Source: Osedax frankpressi
Lineage: Eukaryota; Annelida; Polychaeta; Sabellida; Siboglinidae
DNA: 64,000 nucleotides
Direction of reading: 5' to 3'
Assembly: GCA_964035775.1 (NCBI GenBank)
Contig: OZ038317.1
Coordinates: forward strand, 12,401,655 to 12,465,654
Numbering within the stretch: position 1 is the first letter of the stretch; every line of letters begins with the position of its first letter. Of the stretch, positions 27,074 through 41,351 are shown piece by piece. The position numbers and the translations under genes were made by a program. The notes beneath the pieces are model-generated. The model ran no database searches and had not been told where the DNA came from. It saw only the letters and a program-made list of their open reading frames with translations.

Positions 27074-28758
27074 ATGATTATACGCTCAAGTTTAATATTA
27101 TTAACTTTAATATATTTAGCGTTTTCATTGAGTTTACAATCTCAGCAAAATGTAGAGGATGTTACCGATGAATATAATTCTGCTGGGTTTATCGGAATTA
27201 TATCAGCATTTGCTGATTTTAATGCGGATAAATGGACTGACATTTTCACGATAACAGATGATGGCTAGAAAAATTAATCAAATTAGCATTCAAATATAAA
27301 GTTTTATTATATAAACCATTTATAATTTTGTTGAATACATTATCGACAAAAGAATATATTATATAACTAGATTATACTATTTGTATGTATCAATAAGTTA
27401 GTTCAACTAGAAATACAGTAATGATTATTGGAATAAAAACTATCCGCGTAATAATAAACATTGCATTTAGATTTTAAATTATCATACCTGATATTACCAA
27501 GTTAATCAACGTAGATTAATTAATCACAGTGAAATTATTTAGTTACACCTAATTAGAATATAAAACACATATTAAATACATTTTTTATTATAAACATATA
27601 TTTTTTATAATCAGTATTTATCGAAACATTCATACAATATAATTATTAAGAAAAACTTATTATTACGAGGGTATTATTTACCCATACTTTACTATACTGT
27701 ATACGGGATAGGCGAACATAATTCTTGTTAATCTTAAATAATACCATATATACTCTTTTATTACCACATACTCTTTTTATAATAATTATATCACTTAAGT
27801 AATATAATTATCTAATATAAATTTAATCATATTAGAATTTATGGTATCTGATTTATTATTATAAAATCTTAAATCATACATTATGTATATAATGTTAAAC
27901 TAAGTATATCTTAATTCCGTAAAAATTACTAAGAATATTGATGATCATTTAATTATAAATATGATTATTAAGTCAGGGAGCTTCTATGAAATAAAATTAT
28001 ACAAATATTTCAATATTTGTATTAAAAATTCATACAATTAAATTTTAATATAATATCTTGTCGAACATATGAGTAATACTTTATACATAATTAATTCTCT
28101 GTAAGTAACTGATTATGTACATTTGCTGTTATTAAACTCATCTTTCTGATAAATTACAAAAGGTAATAAAAAAACAAACATATTGTATATAAAGGTGAAA
28201 TAGATTCTTACCAAAATTTATTCTAAATTTAGAATGTGATTACATTCTATTGGTTACTTTGTGTTGGTTCCTGATATATAATGTTGATTTAAGAATCTCT
28301 AGGGCTTTTTATTCCATGTAATAATAATGTCATATATATCACAAGTAGTTGATTTTATTAAAATTAACTTTTCCTTCTTTTTTTCAATACGTTACTGGAT
28401 ACCTTCAATTCTTATCTTACAATAGTAACTATCATTCTTATTTAATATTCTATTTGTCGATATTATTCACACTAGAATGATTATATAAAATGATATTTGC
28501 ATATAATTGAAAATAAAATATATAATATTAAATTAATCTGTGAATAAAACCTAAAATTATTGAGAAGTTATATTTTCATTAAAATGTATTAGTAAATTTC
28601 ATAAAACAGTTATGCTGATATGATAATAAATTAGTTTTAAATAAAATGTGATATAATACTTATTAAAATCAAATTGGAATAATCGTGGCTTACGTAGGAA
28701 CTAAATAGTATATGAATGTATCATTACACTATATATATATATATATGTATATATGTAT

Positions 28759-28799
<41 letters not shown>

Positions 28800-28825
28800 G
28801 TAATATATGTATATATGTATATATA

Positions 28826-28860
<35 letters not shown>

Positions 28861-31800
28861 GATATTTTGATCCTTGCACTTGTTAATGTTGCCATTATTT
28901 ACCTTAGACATTAGCTTTCAAAGGACTACCATTATTCATTCCAAATATGTTAAACTATCAATAGTGAGGTCATATTTCATCTACCTATCATACTCAGTAA
29001 TACATTTACATCTGAGCATATTTAATGTCATTCATATAATTATAAAATAATATTACGCATCATAAGTTAGTTACTATATAGTACTATATAGCAATATATA
29101 GTAATATATTGCAATATATAGTAATATATAGTAATATATAGTAATATATAGTAATATATAGTAATATATAGTACTATATAGTACTATATAGTACTATATA
29201 GTAATATATAGTAATATAAAGTAATATAAAGTAATATATAGTAATATATAGTAATATATAGTACTATATAGTACTATATAGTACTATATAGTAATATATA
29301 GTAATATAAAGTAATATAAAGTAATATATAGTAATATATAGTAATATATAGTAATATATAGTAATATATAGTACTATATAGTACTATATAGTAATATATA
29401 GTAATATATAGTAATATATAGTAATATATAGTAATATATAGTAATATTAAATGGTCAAACAAAACATTAAATGTTTTTTCATAAATATCTTGATTTCATA
29501 CATTGTAAATATTTATTATATTAATTACTATATAGTATATACTTTATATATATTATATATATTATATATACTTTATATATATTATATAATCTTTAATATT
29601 ACATTTATTTTAATAATATATTTCAGGTATTTGTTATATTCCTAAAATTTTATTCCAGCTATAAAAAACTATTCAATTTTACACAATCATATGATATATT
29701 ACTAAAACTCAAAAATTAATTTACTAAATTATAAATGAGAATAAAAGTATAAATTAATAAAAAATAATTTCATATCCGTTATTTAGGCAAAAAAATTTAT
29801 ATTTACGAAGCTATCAAGAATCAAAAACTCTTCAAGGGTCGTATATTGTACACTAGTGGTACAGCTAAGATCATTTCAGTGGTACCTGGTGATTACGATG
29901 GAGATGACTTCATGGATATTCTCATCGTTACCAAGGTAGAGCCTGTGTGTGTGTGTGTATATACAAACTTATATGCGTTGCAAATAGCATGCGAGTACTT
30001 GTTTAATTTTATTATAATTTCTGAAATGTTGATTTTCAGTAGTTGATTTTTTAATTGTTTTTAAAGTTTTGGTAGTCATTTTAAGAAATTCGCAATATTT
30101 CCCATTAATGATTAATTATGTTTTGATAATTTATAAAATATAATATTAGGTAAGAAAGATAATATTAATAGATTATATTGTTAGCAATCTAAATAAAGCT
30201 ATATATTTTATTCAACTACAAGCAATAGTTAAACAAATAATAACATATACTATTTTATCATTAAAATAAAACTATATTATATAAAGAAATCAAATTATGA
30301 CATTAATAAATTTGATAAATAGATCTTGAAGATTTAAGGGGAAAACTCACATGTAAAAGATCATGATAATATGTTTCTATTAAATATCTTAATTTAGATT
30401 GATTAAAAATTAAAAATGTTATTTATATTATATTCTTTATATGAAATATAGTTTACTTAAAAGTAATGAAGTTTAAAATAAATTACAGTCCAATAATAAA
30501 ATGTATTTAATTTACATAATTTTTATAATATCATCATATCTTTACTGCATATTTAACTTACAAAATATAACTATATATTATTTACTATATTTGAATTTAT
30601 TCTGAAAATTTCATATTTTGAAAATATTCATATGTAAATTTTATCAAGAATTAAAAACTATACCAAAATAAAAAATATTTAAAAAATTCTTAGATTTCAA
30701 TATTTGAAATTTAATGAATTATAATATTTTCACTTTTATAAATGTTTGTTATTTAAAATATGTTATAATATAAACACATATTATTACAAAAATTAATTAA
30801 TTTCTATCTTTTGTAATAAATTTTTTTTTTACAATCTTATGGTTCTATTGAAAATTTCTACTATAAAAATGTTCTATTTAAATGTATATTTAGTAGTAGG
30901 TACGTATAATTACTTTTCTGCAATGCTTTATATATCATTTTAATGAAAATGAATTCAATTTGAATTGAAATTGAATATATAAAAGTGATATAATAAATAA
31001 ATATTATTTATTAAATAATTCAATTATTAAAATTAAATGCTTTTGTGATAACTGTATTCGATTCAATTTATTTTCCCTGGTGACCCAACGAGTTAACAAT
31101 TTAGTATCAAAAATACGTTAGTTCTTACATGGTATTTCCTAATTTTCTCAGCGGGTGTTATGAAAAAATAATAAATATCATAACTAATTATACATTATTT
31201 TTATACTAAATAGTTATAACATAATATAGTTTAACATACTTATATAAAATAATTAATATAAAATTATGTATTATTATTATATTAAACGATATAATTAAAA
31301 TATCTTGCAATTTTAATTTATTCTTTTTGCAATAATAAATATATATAAAAAACCATATATATATAACTATAACCATATATATATATATAACTATACACTA
31401 TATATTTATATATATAATAACCATATAAGTATAAACTATATTTTTAATATATATAATATCATTTAAATTTATATTTGCAGGCCTCAGATTCAATGTTAAA
31501 TCTAACTGTCGCATGGGGAAGTAAAGATAGAATTGGATTAAATAGTTTGTATATCATAATAATAATAATTAAAATCCACGAATAATAATATTTATTATGA
31601 TATTTAATAATTATTTATACATCTTAATTATTTTAAATTGTCAATAATTTTATACTTATTTAGTATATACACTTTTGATTTAAATTTGTTATTAATATTA
31701 TGAAATAATTGGTTATATTATTTGTTATATATATTTTTAAATCATATTTCATCGATTTCACATAGAGACTCAGTACTATCTTCCTATATCAATGAAATCG

Positions 31801-34800
31801 GAACCAACTATTATCGAGTTTGTAATGCCTCTCTAGATTCCTATTACCAATTCATCTTATAAAGTACGTTGATTATTTTCAATACATTTACATTAATATA
31901 TCCTATGTAGAGCATCGATCTTCTAATTTTCTTATTCATATTTGTAGATTTTTATTACCTTAGAAATTCATATTAATCCCGAATAATATTGATTATAAGG
32001 TTAAGGTTAAGCAATTTTATAAGATTATAAGGTTAAGCAATTTTTATTAGTTTAAATCTTTGTATCTATTCAATAAACTTTTCTACTTTTTTTTTGGATA
32101 GATTCGTGATTTAGTGACAAACAATATTATTTCATATGTACAAGATTCCTATAATGGTCCTATCTTTCTTCCTATCTTTCTTCCTATCTTTCGCTATAAC
32201 CACAATCTCTTTTGTGAACTATTCTTTCCTACGACTTCAATTCTAAATTACAGGTGAAATCTTTGATCATTTCCGCTATTCCCCTAAACTTTGACTTTAC
32301 AGTTTCCATATATTTCATCCCTCCCTTCACCTATAATATTCTTCCTACCAACCCCTAATTCAATATAAAACTCATAATTTCCCCTATAACACATAACCTC
32401 TCTTATAACCTTTAGTCTTTTCTAAAACCATAATTTTTCTTATATTTGCTAATCTACTATGTATCCTCTATATATACTCTAAAATCTCTATAACCCTTAA
32501 TCTTTTTTATATAAATCCTCATTCTCACACATATCCACACTATCGATATATAGTTACAATAATGACATGATCCCCGATCTTTTGGTCGATGACGGAAGTC
32601 GGCGCGTCTTTATCGGAGTCAAAGGTCAAAAGATGTTTTCCGAGATCACCTCAACAACGCTGAATTCTACGAAACGGATGAAAGTACAGCATTGCAATGC
32701 TTTTCTGGACATCAATGGAGATTACATCGCCGGTCACTATTTTGGGTATTGGATAGTGGGTATTAGATACTGGATAGTGGGTATTAGGTAATGGATAGTG
32801 GGTATTAGGTATTAGATAGTGGGTATTAGTTACTGGATAGTGGGTATTAGGTAATGGATAGTGGGTATTAGTTACTGGATAGTGGGTATTAGGTAATGGA
32901 TAGTGGGTATTAGGTAGTGGATAGTGGGTATTAGATACTGGATAGTGGGTATTAGGTACTGGATAGTGGGTATTAGGTAGTGGATAGTGGGTATTAGGTA
33001 GTGGATAGTGGGTATTAGGTACTGGATAGTGGGTATTAGGTAGTGGATAGTGGGTATTAGGTACTGGATAGTGGGTATTAGGTACTGGATAGTGGGTATT
33101 AAGTACTGGATAGTGGGTATTAGGTACTGGATAGTGGGTATTAGGTACTGGATAGTGGGTATTAGGTACTAGATAGTGGGTATTAGGTAATGGATAGTAA
33201 GTATTAGTTAGTGGATAGTGGGTATTAAGTACTGGATAGTGGGTATTAAGTACTGGATAGTGGGTATTAAGTACTGGATAGTGGGTATTAGGTACTGGAT
33301 AGTGGGTATTAGGTAGTTGATAGTGGGTATTTGGTACTGGATAGTGGGTATTAGGTACTGGATAGTGGGTATTAGATACTGGATAGCGAGTATTAGGTAC
33401 TAGATAGTGGGTATTTGGTACTGGATAGTGGGTATTAGGTACTGGATAGTGGGTATTAGATACTGGATAGCGGGTATTAGGTACTGTATAGTGGGTATTA
33501 GGTAGTGGATAGTGGGTATTAGGTACTGGATAGTGGGTATTAGGTAGTGGATAGTGGGTATTTGGTAGTTGATAGTGGGTATTAGGTACTGGATAGTGGG
33601 TATTAGGTACTGGATAGTGGGTATTAGGTACTGGATAGTGGGTATTAGATACTGGATAGCGGGTATTAGGTACTGTATAGTGGGTATTAGGTAGTGGATA
33701 GTGGGTATTAGGTAGTGGATAGTGGGTATTAGGTAGTGGATAGTGGGTATTAGGTAGTGGGTATTAGGTACTGGATAGTGGGTATTAGGTAGTGGATAGT
33801 GGGTATTTGGTAGTTGATAGTGGGTATTAGGTACTGGATAGTGGGTATTAGGTACTGGATAGTGGGTATTAGATACTGGATAGCGGGTATTAGGTACTGT
33901 ATAGTGGGTATTAGGTAGTGGATAGTGGGTATTAGGTAGTGGGTATTAGGTAGTGGATAGTGGGTATTAGGTAGTGGATAGTGGGTATTAGGTAGTGGAT
34001 AGTGGGTATTAGGTAATGGATAGTGGGTATTAGGTACTGGATAGTGAATATTAGGTACTAGATAGTGGGTATTTGGTACTGGATAGTGGGTATTAGGTAC
34101 TGGATAGTGGGTATTAGATACTGGATAGCGAGTATTAGGTACTAGATAGTGGGTATTTGGTACTGGATAGTGGGTATTAGGTACTGGATAGTGAGTATTA
34201 GATACTGGATAGCGGATATTAGGTACTGTATAGTGGGTATTAGGTACTGGATAGTGGGTATTAGGTAGTGGATAGTGGGTATTAGGTACTGGATAGTGGG
34301 TATTAGGTAGTGGATAGTGGGTAATAAGTAGTGGATAGTGGGTATTAGGTACTGGATAGTGGGTATTAGGTAGTGGATAGTGGGTATTAGGTAGTGGATT
34401 GTGGATATAAGGTAGTGGATATTAGGAAGTAGATAGTAGGTATATGATAGTGGATTGTGGGTATTAGGTTGTAAGTAGTTGGAATTAGGTAATATAATTG
34501 ACTGTGTAAATTGTTTTTAGTATTTTATTCTATCTAATTATATTCGTAATAATGAACACTCATTTTTAAAGAATTACAACAAAATATATTTAGTTGAAAT
34601 AAAAAGTCAAGTAGATATTTAAGACCATAAAATCATAAAATCGTGATTTTGTATATTAAATTTACAATTTTCGATAGTATTTTAAATAATTTCTATAATA
34701 TTTCATCGCCACAAACTTATGACCCCTTGTGACCCTGTGAACTTCTGACCCTGTATGTGTACCTTTACATCACTATATTGTAAACAATATTTTTTAATTT

Positions 34801-37800
34801 TGAAAATTTACCTTTCAATGTTATTATTCAAGTTATTCAACATTTTAAGTATTTTATATTATTTTATATTGGTAATATAAATATAATACACATATTTTAA
34901 TACATATATATTATGAATAGTTAATTTAATTATACTTAAATTACATGATAATGTATCTATGAAGGAATTATATTATATTATTAATGGGGAATACCATACA
35001 GTGTTATTTTATTTTATATAATGGGGCGGGTGTAAATTCTATTTAAATTTATAAACCATCCAAACATCTTAACAGAAAAAGTAGCATTATTTGTAAATAT
35101 AAATATAGGAATTAATAAGTGATAGTATCAGATCAATGTAATAATACTATTAGATAATATATATATAGTTAATACTAACCAATAAATTTAGTATATATAT
35201 CTAAATCATACATAGAAAGTTTTTTTAAACTTTATAAATATACTTGAATAATTTTCAATTTTAAAGTAATTATGTACAGATCCAAATACATTTGTGGCGA
35301 TGGAATATAGTAATTATTAAAAATTCTTTCGAAATTCTAAATTTAATATAAAAAATCACGCTTTTATTCTTATAGTCTTAAATATCTACAAGACTTTACA
35401 TTTCAAATATATTTATTTTGTTGTAATTCTTTAAAAATGAGTGTTAACTAATAAAAATAGAATAAAATACTAATAATCTTTTTCTTTTTTAGTTTTTAAA
35501 TATTAAAATTCAAAATACTCGATAGTTACACAAAATTATAATTTAATATTTATTTTGTTTAAAGTTATATTTGTTGAGTTATATGAATTTATAAAGTTAC
35601 GTGATCATTGTCGATGTGTATTATATGACACCTGTATTATTAATAATAATATCCATCAGATATCCTAATTAATAATGAAGATGGTATTGAAATCTACTTG
35701 AGCAAGGTTTTAATTATGAAAATTTTTTTTAAAATATATTTATCTTTATCCTTACAATATAAAACAAATTTATAGAATAAGTAACAATAATACTAATATT
35801 TATAAAAATTTCAAACTTAGCTGGATTATATTTTAAATTAAATTTAATTGCATTCTTCTCTATTTTCAGAATGGTGAGTACAATTACGATCATGAATTTG
35901 CTCCATTGAATAACAAATTGTACAAGGTGAAAGGTCATCTCCTGGCAATGGACGTCAGTTAGTTGAAGCATTACAACCTTTATATATTGTGTTATATAGT
36001 CGGGTATTAAATAACTAGTAGAGTATATCCTTTATGTTACTATTGTTAGCTATGTACTCGTTTATTGAGTGTCCTTAAGTTATATTCAGCTATTTATTAA
36101 GCATTTTATAAGTCTCTGATATTTAGATGCAAATTTACTAATTGCACTTTATATTATGCTGTATTTTCATTTATTTTCATAATATAATCAATAAAAATAT
36201 GGGTGATAAACATTTACATTTATCAACCTTTAATTTTAATTTGTTAATGCAGACCGCAGTAGGACCATTGATATTTTGACACCTGTTTGCTATGACAAAG
36301 ATTGTAAACAATCAGCCATTTGTTTTAATTCCGATGTTAGTTTATATATTGTGTTATAAGATTTCTAACATTAAATTATTATGCTAACATCTAATTTTAT
36401 ATATATACAAGAGTCACATCAAAAGAATAGATTATTTAATAATTGGCAAATATTAGATGTAAGTCTTAAATCATATAGATTTCATATATATTTAATATAG
36501 TTTATATTTTGATTTCAAGTATATTTCATATATATTTCAAACGGATTTCATGTTGATTTTATATAGATTTCATTTGGTTTTCATGTAGATTTTCTTATAA
36601 CTTAGAACATTTTTTTTAAATATATTTTTTATCTTCATTATCTCATATTTTAAAAACAAGCTTTTAGTTCAAATATAGTGACTATTTATTGATATATTAA
36701 TGTGGAATAAACATTAAATATATATACCTAAAAGATAATTTGTTTTAATTTAGTATAAATTACATTAATAATTGTTTATTCGACTACAATTGCCAGTATT
36801 TTCAATGTTTTGCTCGTATGAATTAAAACCTGTATTACACGAATAAAGAAATATATACAAGCACTTTTCATCTAATTATATGTTCTGGATTATTTCATTT
36901 TGTTTCATTTTGTAAAGATAGTTATATTTATATTTATTATATTTATTAAATTCTAAAAATATTTAAAATATAAATAATGCTAATTTAGACGCGAATATAC
37001 AAATTCTGCTATCAACGGAAGCGAAATAGGGAAAAACTTATTAATTTTAATTAAATTGTGATTTAAAAGTTCAATAAACAAACTGTACTGTGGCCTATTT
37101 TCCATTAGTTTTGTCAGAACTTGACCTTGAAGGACGGCAAACAGCGACAATGGTTCTTTGTACCGTCGCTATTGCATCCATTGTCTGGCGATGCGATTCC
37201 TTTGACGTTACGCTCCGGCGATTACGATACCGACGGTTACGACGACATCGTCGTTAATTTGCAATCCCCGCGCTCCGATGGGTTTGTTTCTACCCTTTTC
37301 AACAGCTGTACGACGTTATTAACGCCTTTACTACTTGAACGGTGTTCTTGTCAATTCTACGCCATTATTTAATCTGTGGCATCCTTTTTTAACGAATAAA
37401 CATCTAAACCTATTTACATACATTCTACACCAAGTCACAATTTATACGATTATTATATCCGAAAAAACTATTATTAACCAACCTATTAGGCATTGCTATA
37501 CCCCTATCCCAACCTACCCTTTATATCTCCACTAACGCATATAATTCTTATAGCCATACCTCATTCTTATAGCCCCATTAGCCCCACTATACCTACTAGC
37601 CTCACCTCTCTCTTATAGCTCCATCGAATACAAACCCGTAATCCTAATGAACAAAGCGTGTAAATCCTGTGGACCCTATCGACGAAACTTTGTTGGTTCT
37701 TTTGAGATTGACTTATCTCCACCCCATCGTAATCTCACTTCCGTTATTCCAGCCTTCTTTGACCTCAATGAAAACGTTTGTAATTGTAAGTGCAGAGAGA

Positions 37801-40800
37801 TCGCTTGAATTGTGATCTTTTCTCAAACTACTGCCTTAAACTTATGTAATGGTGTAAACACAGATTTGTGTGTACTACTGCATTGTATTCATTTACTATT
37901 TATCGAGGTTCATCTTTACTCCTCACACTCTTTAACCCCATACTGCTCATACCCATTATACCCGCACCACCTCTCAAACCCCGTTTCCCACCTCCTCTGA
38001 CGCCCACAATCCTAACCTCACACCATTCCCCACCCCCTCTCCTACACCCTCTCCTACACCTTTTCTCACCCCATACTCATTACCTACTCATAGGGTAACC
38101 TCGACATAGTAGTAGCTCTAAAAAGCCTCACCGGTTCCTATTCCATGAGAACCTATAAGACTTCTCAAGATGGTACCGACGCTTATTTCATGAAAGTGTC
38201 CATCGGTAGTGGAAGCTGTAGCACAGACTGCCCCGGTCACATGGTTAGAGTTCACGGTGGTCATGATATCACTAGGTATAGTAGGTCGATAAAAGTCACT
38301 TAAGATCAACAGGGAGCGATGTATAATAGGAGGTTAATAGGAGAACAAGTTAATAAGGATTAGTGGTATCCAATTTAGATGTTATTTGTCTAAAAATTAT
38401 TTTTTTTAATATAAACCTAAATGCTATCTTTAGATTGATTTAAATAACTTGTTTTCCATCAATTAACAAAAATATACTTTTTGAAAGCTCATATTTAAGA
38501 TTTATTATAATTTATAATTACAATAATTTAATAAATATATATTCATTTTTAGAAATTTCAATATCTAAATAAAGCTTGTTTATTTATTAATAATCTTTGA
38601 GTTTGATATTTATTTATAATATGACCCTATGATAAATATAGCATCAATTGTATTTCTTATTTTTCTATTTATGCAATTTTATATTTACATTAACACATTT
38701 TATAATTATATATGTATATATATATATAAATACATTAATTGTATATATACACATTAAATTCATATATAATTAATCATGTAATGCAATTCAATATGAAATA
38801 ATTCACTTTTAATACTTTAAAAACTTCAAATTAAATTTACATAAATAAATTTGTACAAAAATTTCGCCAATTAAATATTCATAAATCATTCAATAATGTG
38901 TTAAATAATTCAATTGAATAAATAACATTTTCAGATATAATTATAATATATTAATGCATAATATTATTACATTTTTTTATATCATATCCAATATTATTAA
39001 ATTAAAATATTTTTATAAATAATGTTATAATTTTTTCTTTGTATATTTAAAAAATTATTAACATTATAGATCAATATTAAATCTTATTAATTATCACATA
39101 GTCATATCAACAAAGGTAACCTTACACAATGATTATAAAGTAATTTTCTTGCTATTTTCAATGTATTGTATATCCTTAATGTAATATAATAATGGTTAAT
39201 AGGTGGCATATAGTTTACAACTCTTTACACCCCTTTACTATCCAGGTGTTTAGTGTGAATTGTCCTGGTGCTACAATCAGCTATGTAATTACAGCTTTAA
39301 GTGATAGTTCAAAACAACACAGTATTGGTTAGTCACATACCCTCATCCCCTTCCCGACCCATATTTCCCCCGCTTCTAATCTATGAAACCCCTCCTTACA
39401 CACTCAGCTTACACCCTCAGCTTACACTCTCACCTTACACTCTCACCTTACACTCTCACCTTACACTCTCACCTTACACCCTCATGTTACACCCTCACTT
39501 TACATCGTCAGACTTCTTTAACCAAATCGCACTTCCCCCCAGCACTTCAATTTCTCCTAAACACCTTGGTTACATATCCTCCACCATAACTCCACCATAA
39601 CTCCACCATAACTCCACCATAACTCCACCATAACATCACCATAACTCCACCATAACATCACCATAACTCCACCATAACTCCACCATAACATCACCATAAC
39701 TCCACCATAACACCACCATAACTCCACCATAACTCCACCATAACTCCACCATAACTCCACCATAACACCACCATAACTCCACCATAACTCCACCATAACT
39801 CCACCATAACTCCACCATAACTCCACCATAACTCCACCATAACTCCACCATAACATCACCATAACTCCACCGTGACACCCATCCCTATCACTCCCCCCCC
39901 CCCACAGCTGTTCTGCTGTATCGTAGCAATGGGTTTGCCCTACAACTGCCTTACAATATATTCGGCCTCGACTCCACACCTAACTACGTGGACAGTCTGA
40001 CAGTAGGACTGCAGTCTAATCTAGTTAGACCTTAAGTGGTGTTAAAACGTATTGTAAAGGTTTAAATAATTTAGTAGAGCTGAAGAAGAACCAAGTAGAT
40101 CTAAAGTAGAGCTAATATAGAGAAAAGTAGAATTCAAGTAGTATTAAAAGAGCTAATGAAGAATTAAGTAAATCTACATTTTTAGTATTTCAAAAGTGCT
40201 AGCTAGAGTAGAGCTAAAATTGATTTAAAGTCATTAAATATATGTGATTTTAAGGTGAAAAGAATTCAGTCTTGGAAACAAATCATTCCAAATTCACAAA
40301 TGCTAGTGTTGCCAGTTCCAAATGATCAACCCTCGAGGTAAACATCTTAGTTTTGAATTGCTTCTTTTTTTATTATAGATCTCACAAAACATCTCATCCC
40401 GCCCGCGTCCCCATACATCAGTTGGTCTCTACGCCTGTCGCTAAAGCCTCGCCTAGCTGCAGAAACTGGAATAGTGCTCGCTTCAACGTGTGTTCTCATG
40501 TCAATTATTGTTTCGGTCCTGCACTGGAAAGAGAAGGTATGTAATTTCCATATATATATATCATTTACATGTATTGTAGATATAATCCCATGGCTGTGGA
40601 GTGAAATGATTTAAGTATGTAAGTAAGCATTTATGTTTATCAATAAGTAATTATGAAATATGTAAGTATGTAACTATGTATGTATATAAGTAATTAGGTA
40701 AGTAAGTATTAAAGTAAATAAGTATGTAAGTTAGTAAGTATGTAAGTATGAAACTATGTAACTATATGAATAAGTAAATAAGTAAGTAATTAATAAGATT

Positions 40801-40925
40801 GTATGTATGTATATAAGTATGTATATATATATATACTGACTTAATATCTATATCACTAATCCTAGAATGAAGATAAGGCTGAAAGAAGACAAGGTTCTCA
40901 CAGATTTCATTTCGATGCAATGTAA
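27074..40925 (+). CDS. ITFG1: T-cell immunomodulatory protein homologue, 16 exons, 592 aa
   Basis: Exons: 27074-27263, 29787-29935, 31481-31544, 31766-31817, 32554-32732, 35660-35706, 35870-35957, 36253-36335, 37118-37281, 37619-37775, 38094-38243, 39246-39327, 39908-40023, 40255-40337, 40422-40536, 40866-40925. All phases agree, giving 592 aa (human 612). Order: signal peptide ([20 protein letters not shown]), a beta-propeller with FG-GAP-type calcium loops [45 protein letters not shown] and DLNENGNLD, the conserved [10 protein letters not shown] and WKQIIPNSQ blocks, one membrane helix ([18 protein letters not shown]), HWKEK, and a final RFHFDAM identical to the vertebrate end. It is a type I surface glycoprotein; vertebrate TIP is also shed. 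Intron 1 has a GC donor (G|GCTAGA). The acceptor of exon 15 was set by frame and homology. Confidence 0.93.
28733..28862. repeat. TA/TATG microsatellite in ITFG1 intron 1
   Basis: TA run with regular TATGTA interruptions, within intron 1 (27264-29786). Confidence 0.9.
29070..29446. repeat. 10-bp GTAATATATA array in ITFG1 intron 1
   Basis: About 37 copies of a 10-bp unit, GTAATATATA or GTACTATATA, with a few GTAATATAAA. The two main forms occur in short blocks that repeat, giving a higher-order pattern. Confidence 0.9.
32740..34490 (+). repeat. 21-bp minisatellite in ITFG1 intron 5
   Basis: About 80 copies of a roughly 21-bp unit built from GGTACTGGATAGTGGG and TATTA, with variants GGTAGTGG, GATACTGG and TTTGGTA. 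It begins just after the donor of intron 5 (32733) and fills about 60% of that intron. The transcribed strand is very G-rich compared with the rest of the gene. Confidence 0.95.
37282..38093 (+). other. Pyrimidine-rich introns 9 and 10 of ITFG1
   Basis: Apart from exon 10 (37619-37775), this stretch is strongly C/T-rich and G-poor on the sense strand. Short open frames here are intron sequence, not genes. Confidence 0.7.
39400..39505 (+). repeat. 12-bp ACACTCTCACCT repeat in ITFG1 intron 12
   Basis: Short tandem array of TTACACTCTCACC and close variants, pyrimidine-rich on the sense strand, within intron 12 (39328-39907). Confidence 0.8.
39580..39872 (+). repeat. 11-bp minisatellite in ITFG1 intron 12
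   Basis: About 26 copies of ACCATAACTCC with variants ACCATAACATC and ACCATAACACC. It lies just before the acceptor of exon 13, separated by a C-run. The Trp/Gly/Val-rich minus-strand frames are artefacts. Confidence 0.95.
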
Positions 40926-41351
40926 TCATCTTTTTAATATTGTTTATTGTTTTTTACTTTGTATATTTATTTGACATTTGACTCGACTTTCAACTCCTTT
41001 ATTTACAATATGTGTCATCTCTGTTATGGTCTGTGTCATATCTATCTATTGTGTATTCTTATTTTATATAAATATAAAAAACTTATAGGTATCAATATTT
41101 ATTAAAATATGAAATTTTATTTCAGAATACAATATAGAATATTAAAAATATATATTAATGTATAAAAATATATAATATATATAATATATAAATAAATTTA
41201 AAATGAATATTATATATCACTAATACTTTAGGTGTATTGTTACTGGTTAATTGAGGTATAGACGAGTTTTCTGTGATGTAGTAGCAGAACCCTGTAAGAG
41301 AATATTATGATTTAAGATTGTTTAAGATTGTAAGAGAATATTTGTTTGTTA
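40926..41351. other. Tail-to-tail spacer of ITFG1 and SLC46
   Basis: Only 426 bp separate the two stop codons. A plus-strand AATAAA lies near 41191 and a minus-strand AATAAA near 41098-41103, so the 3' ends of the two transcripts may overlap. Confidence 0.6.

Noticed and set aside
39557-39979. Trp/Gly/Val-rich minus-strand protein
   Set aside because: Reverse reading of the 11-bp minisatellite in ITFG1 intron 12.
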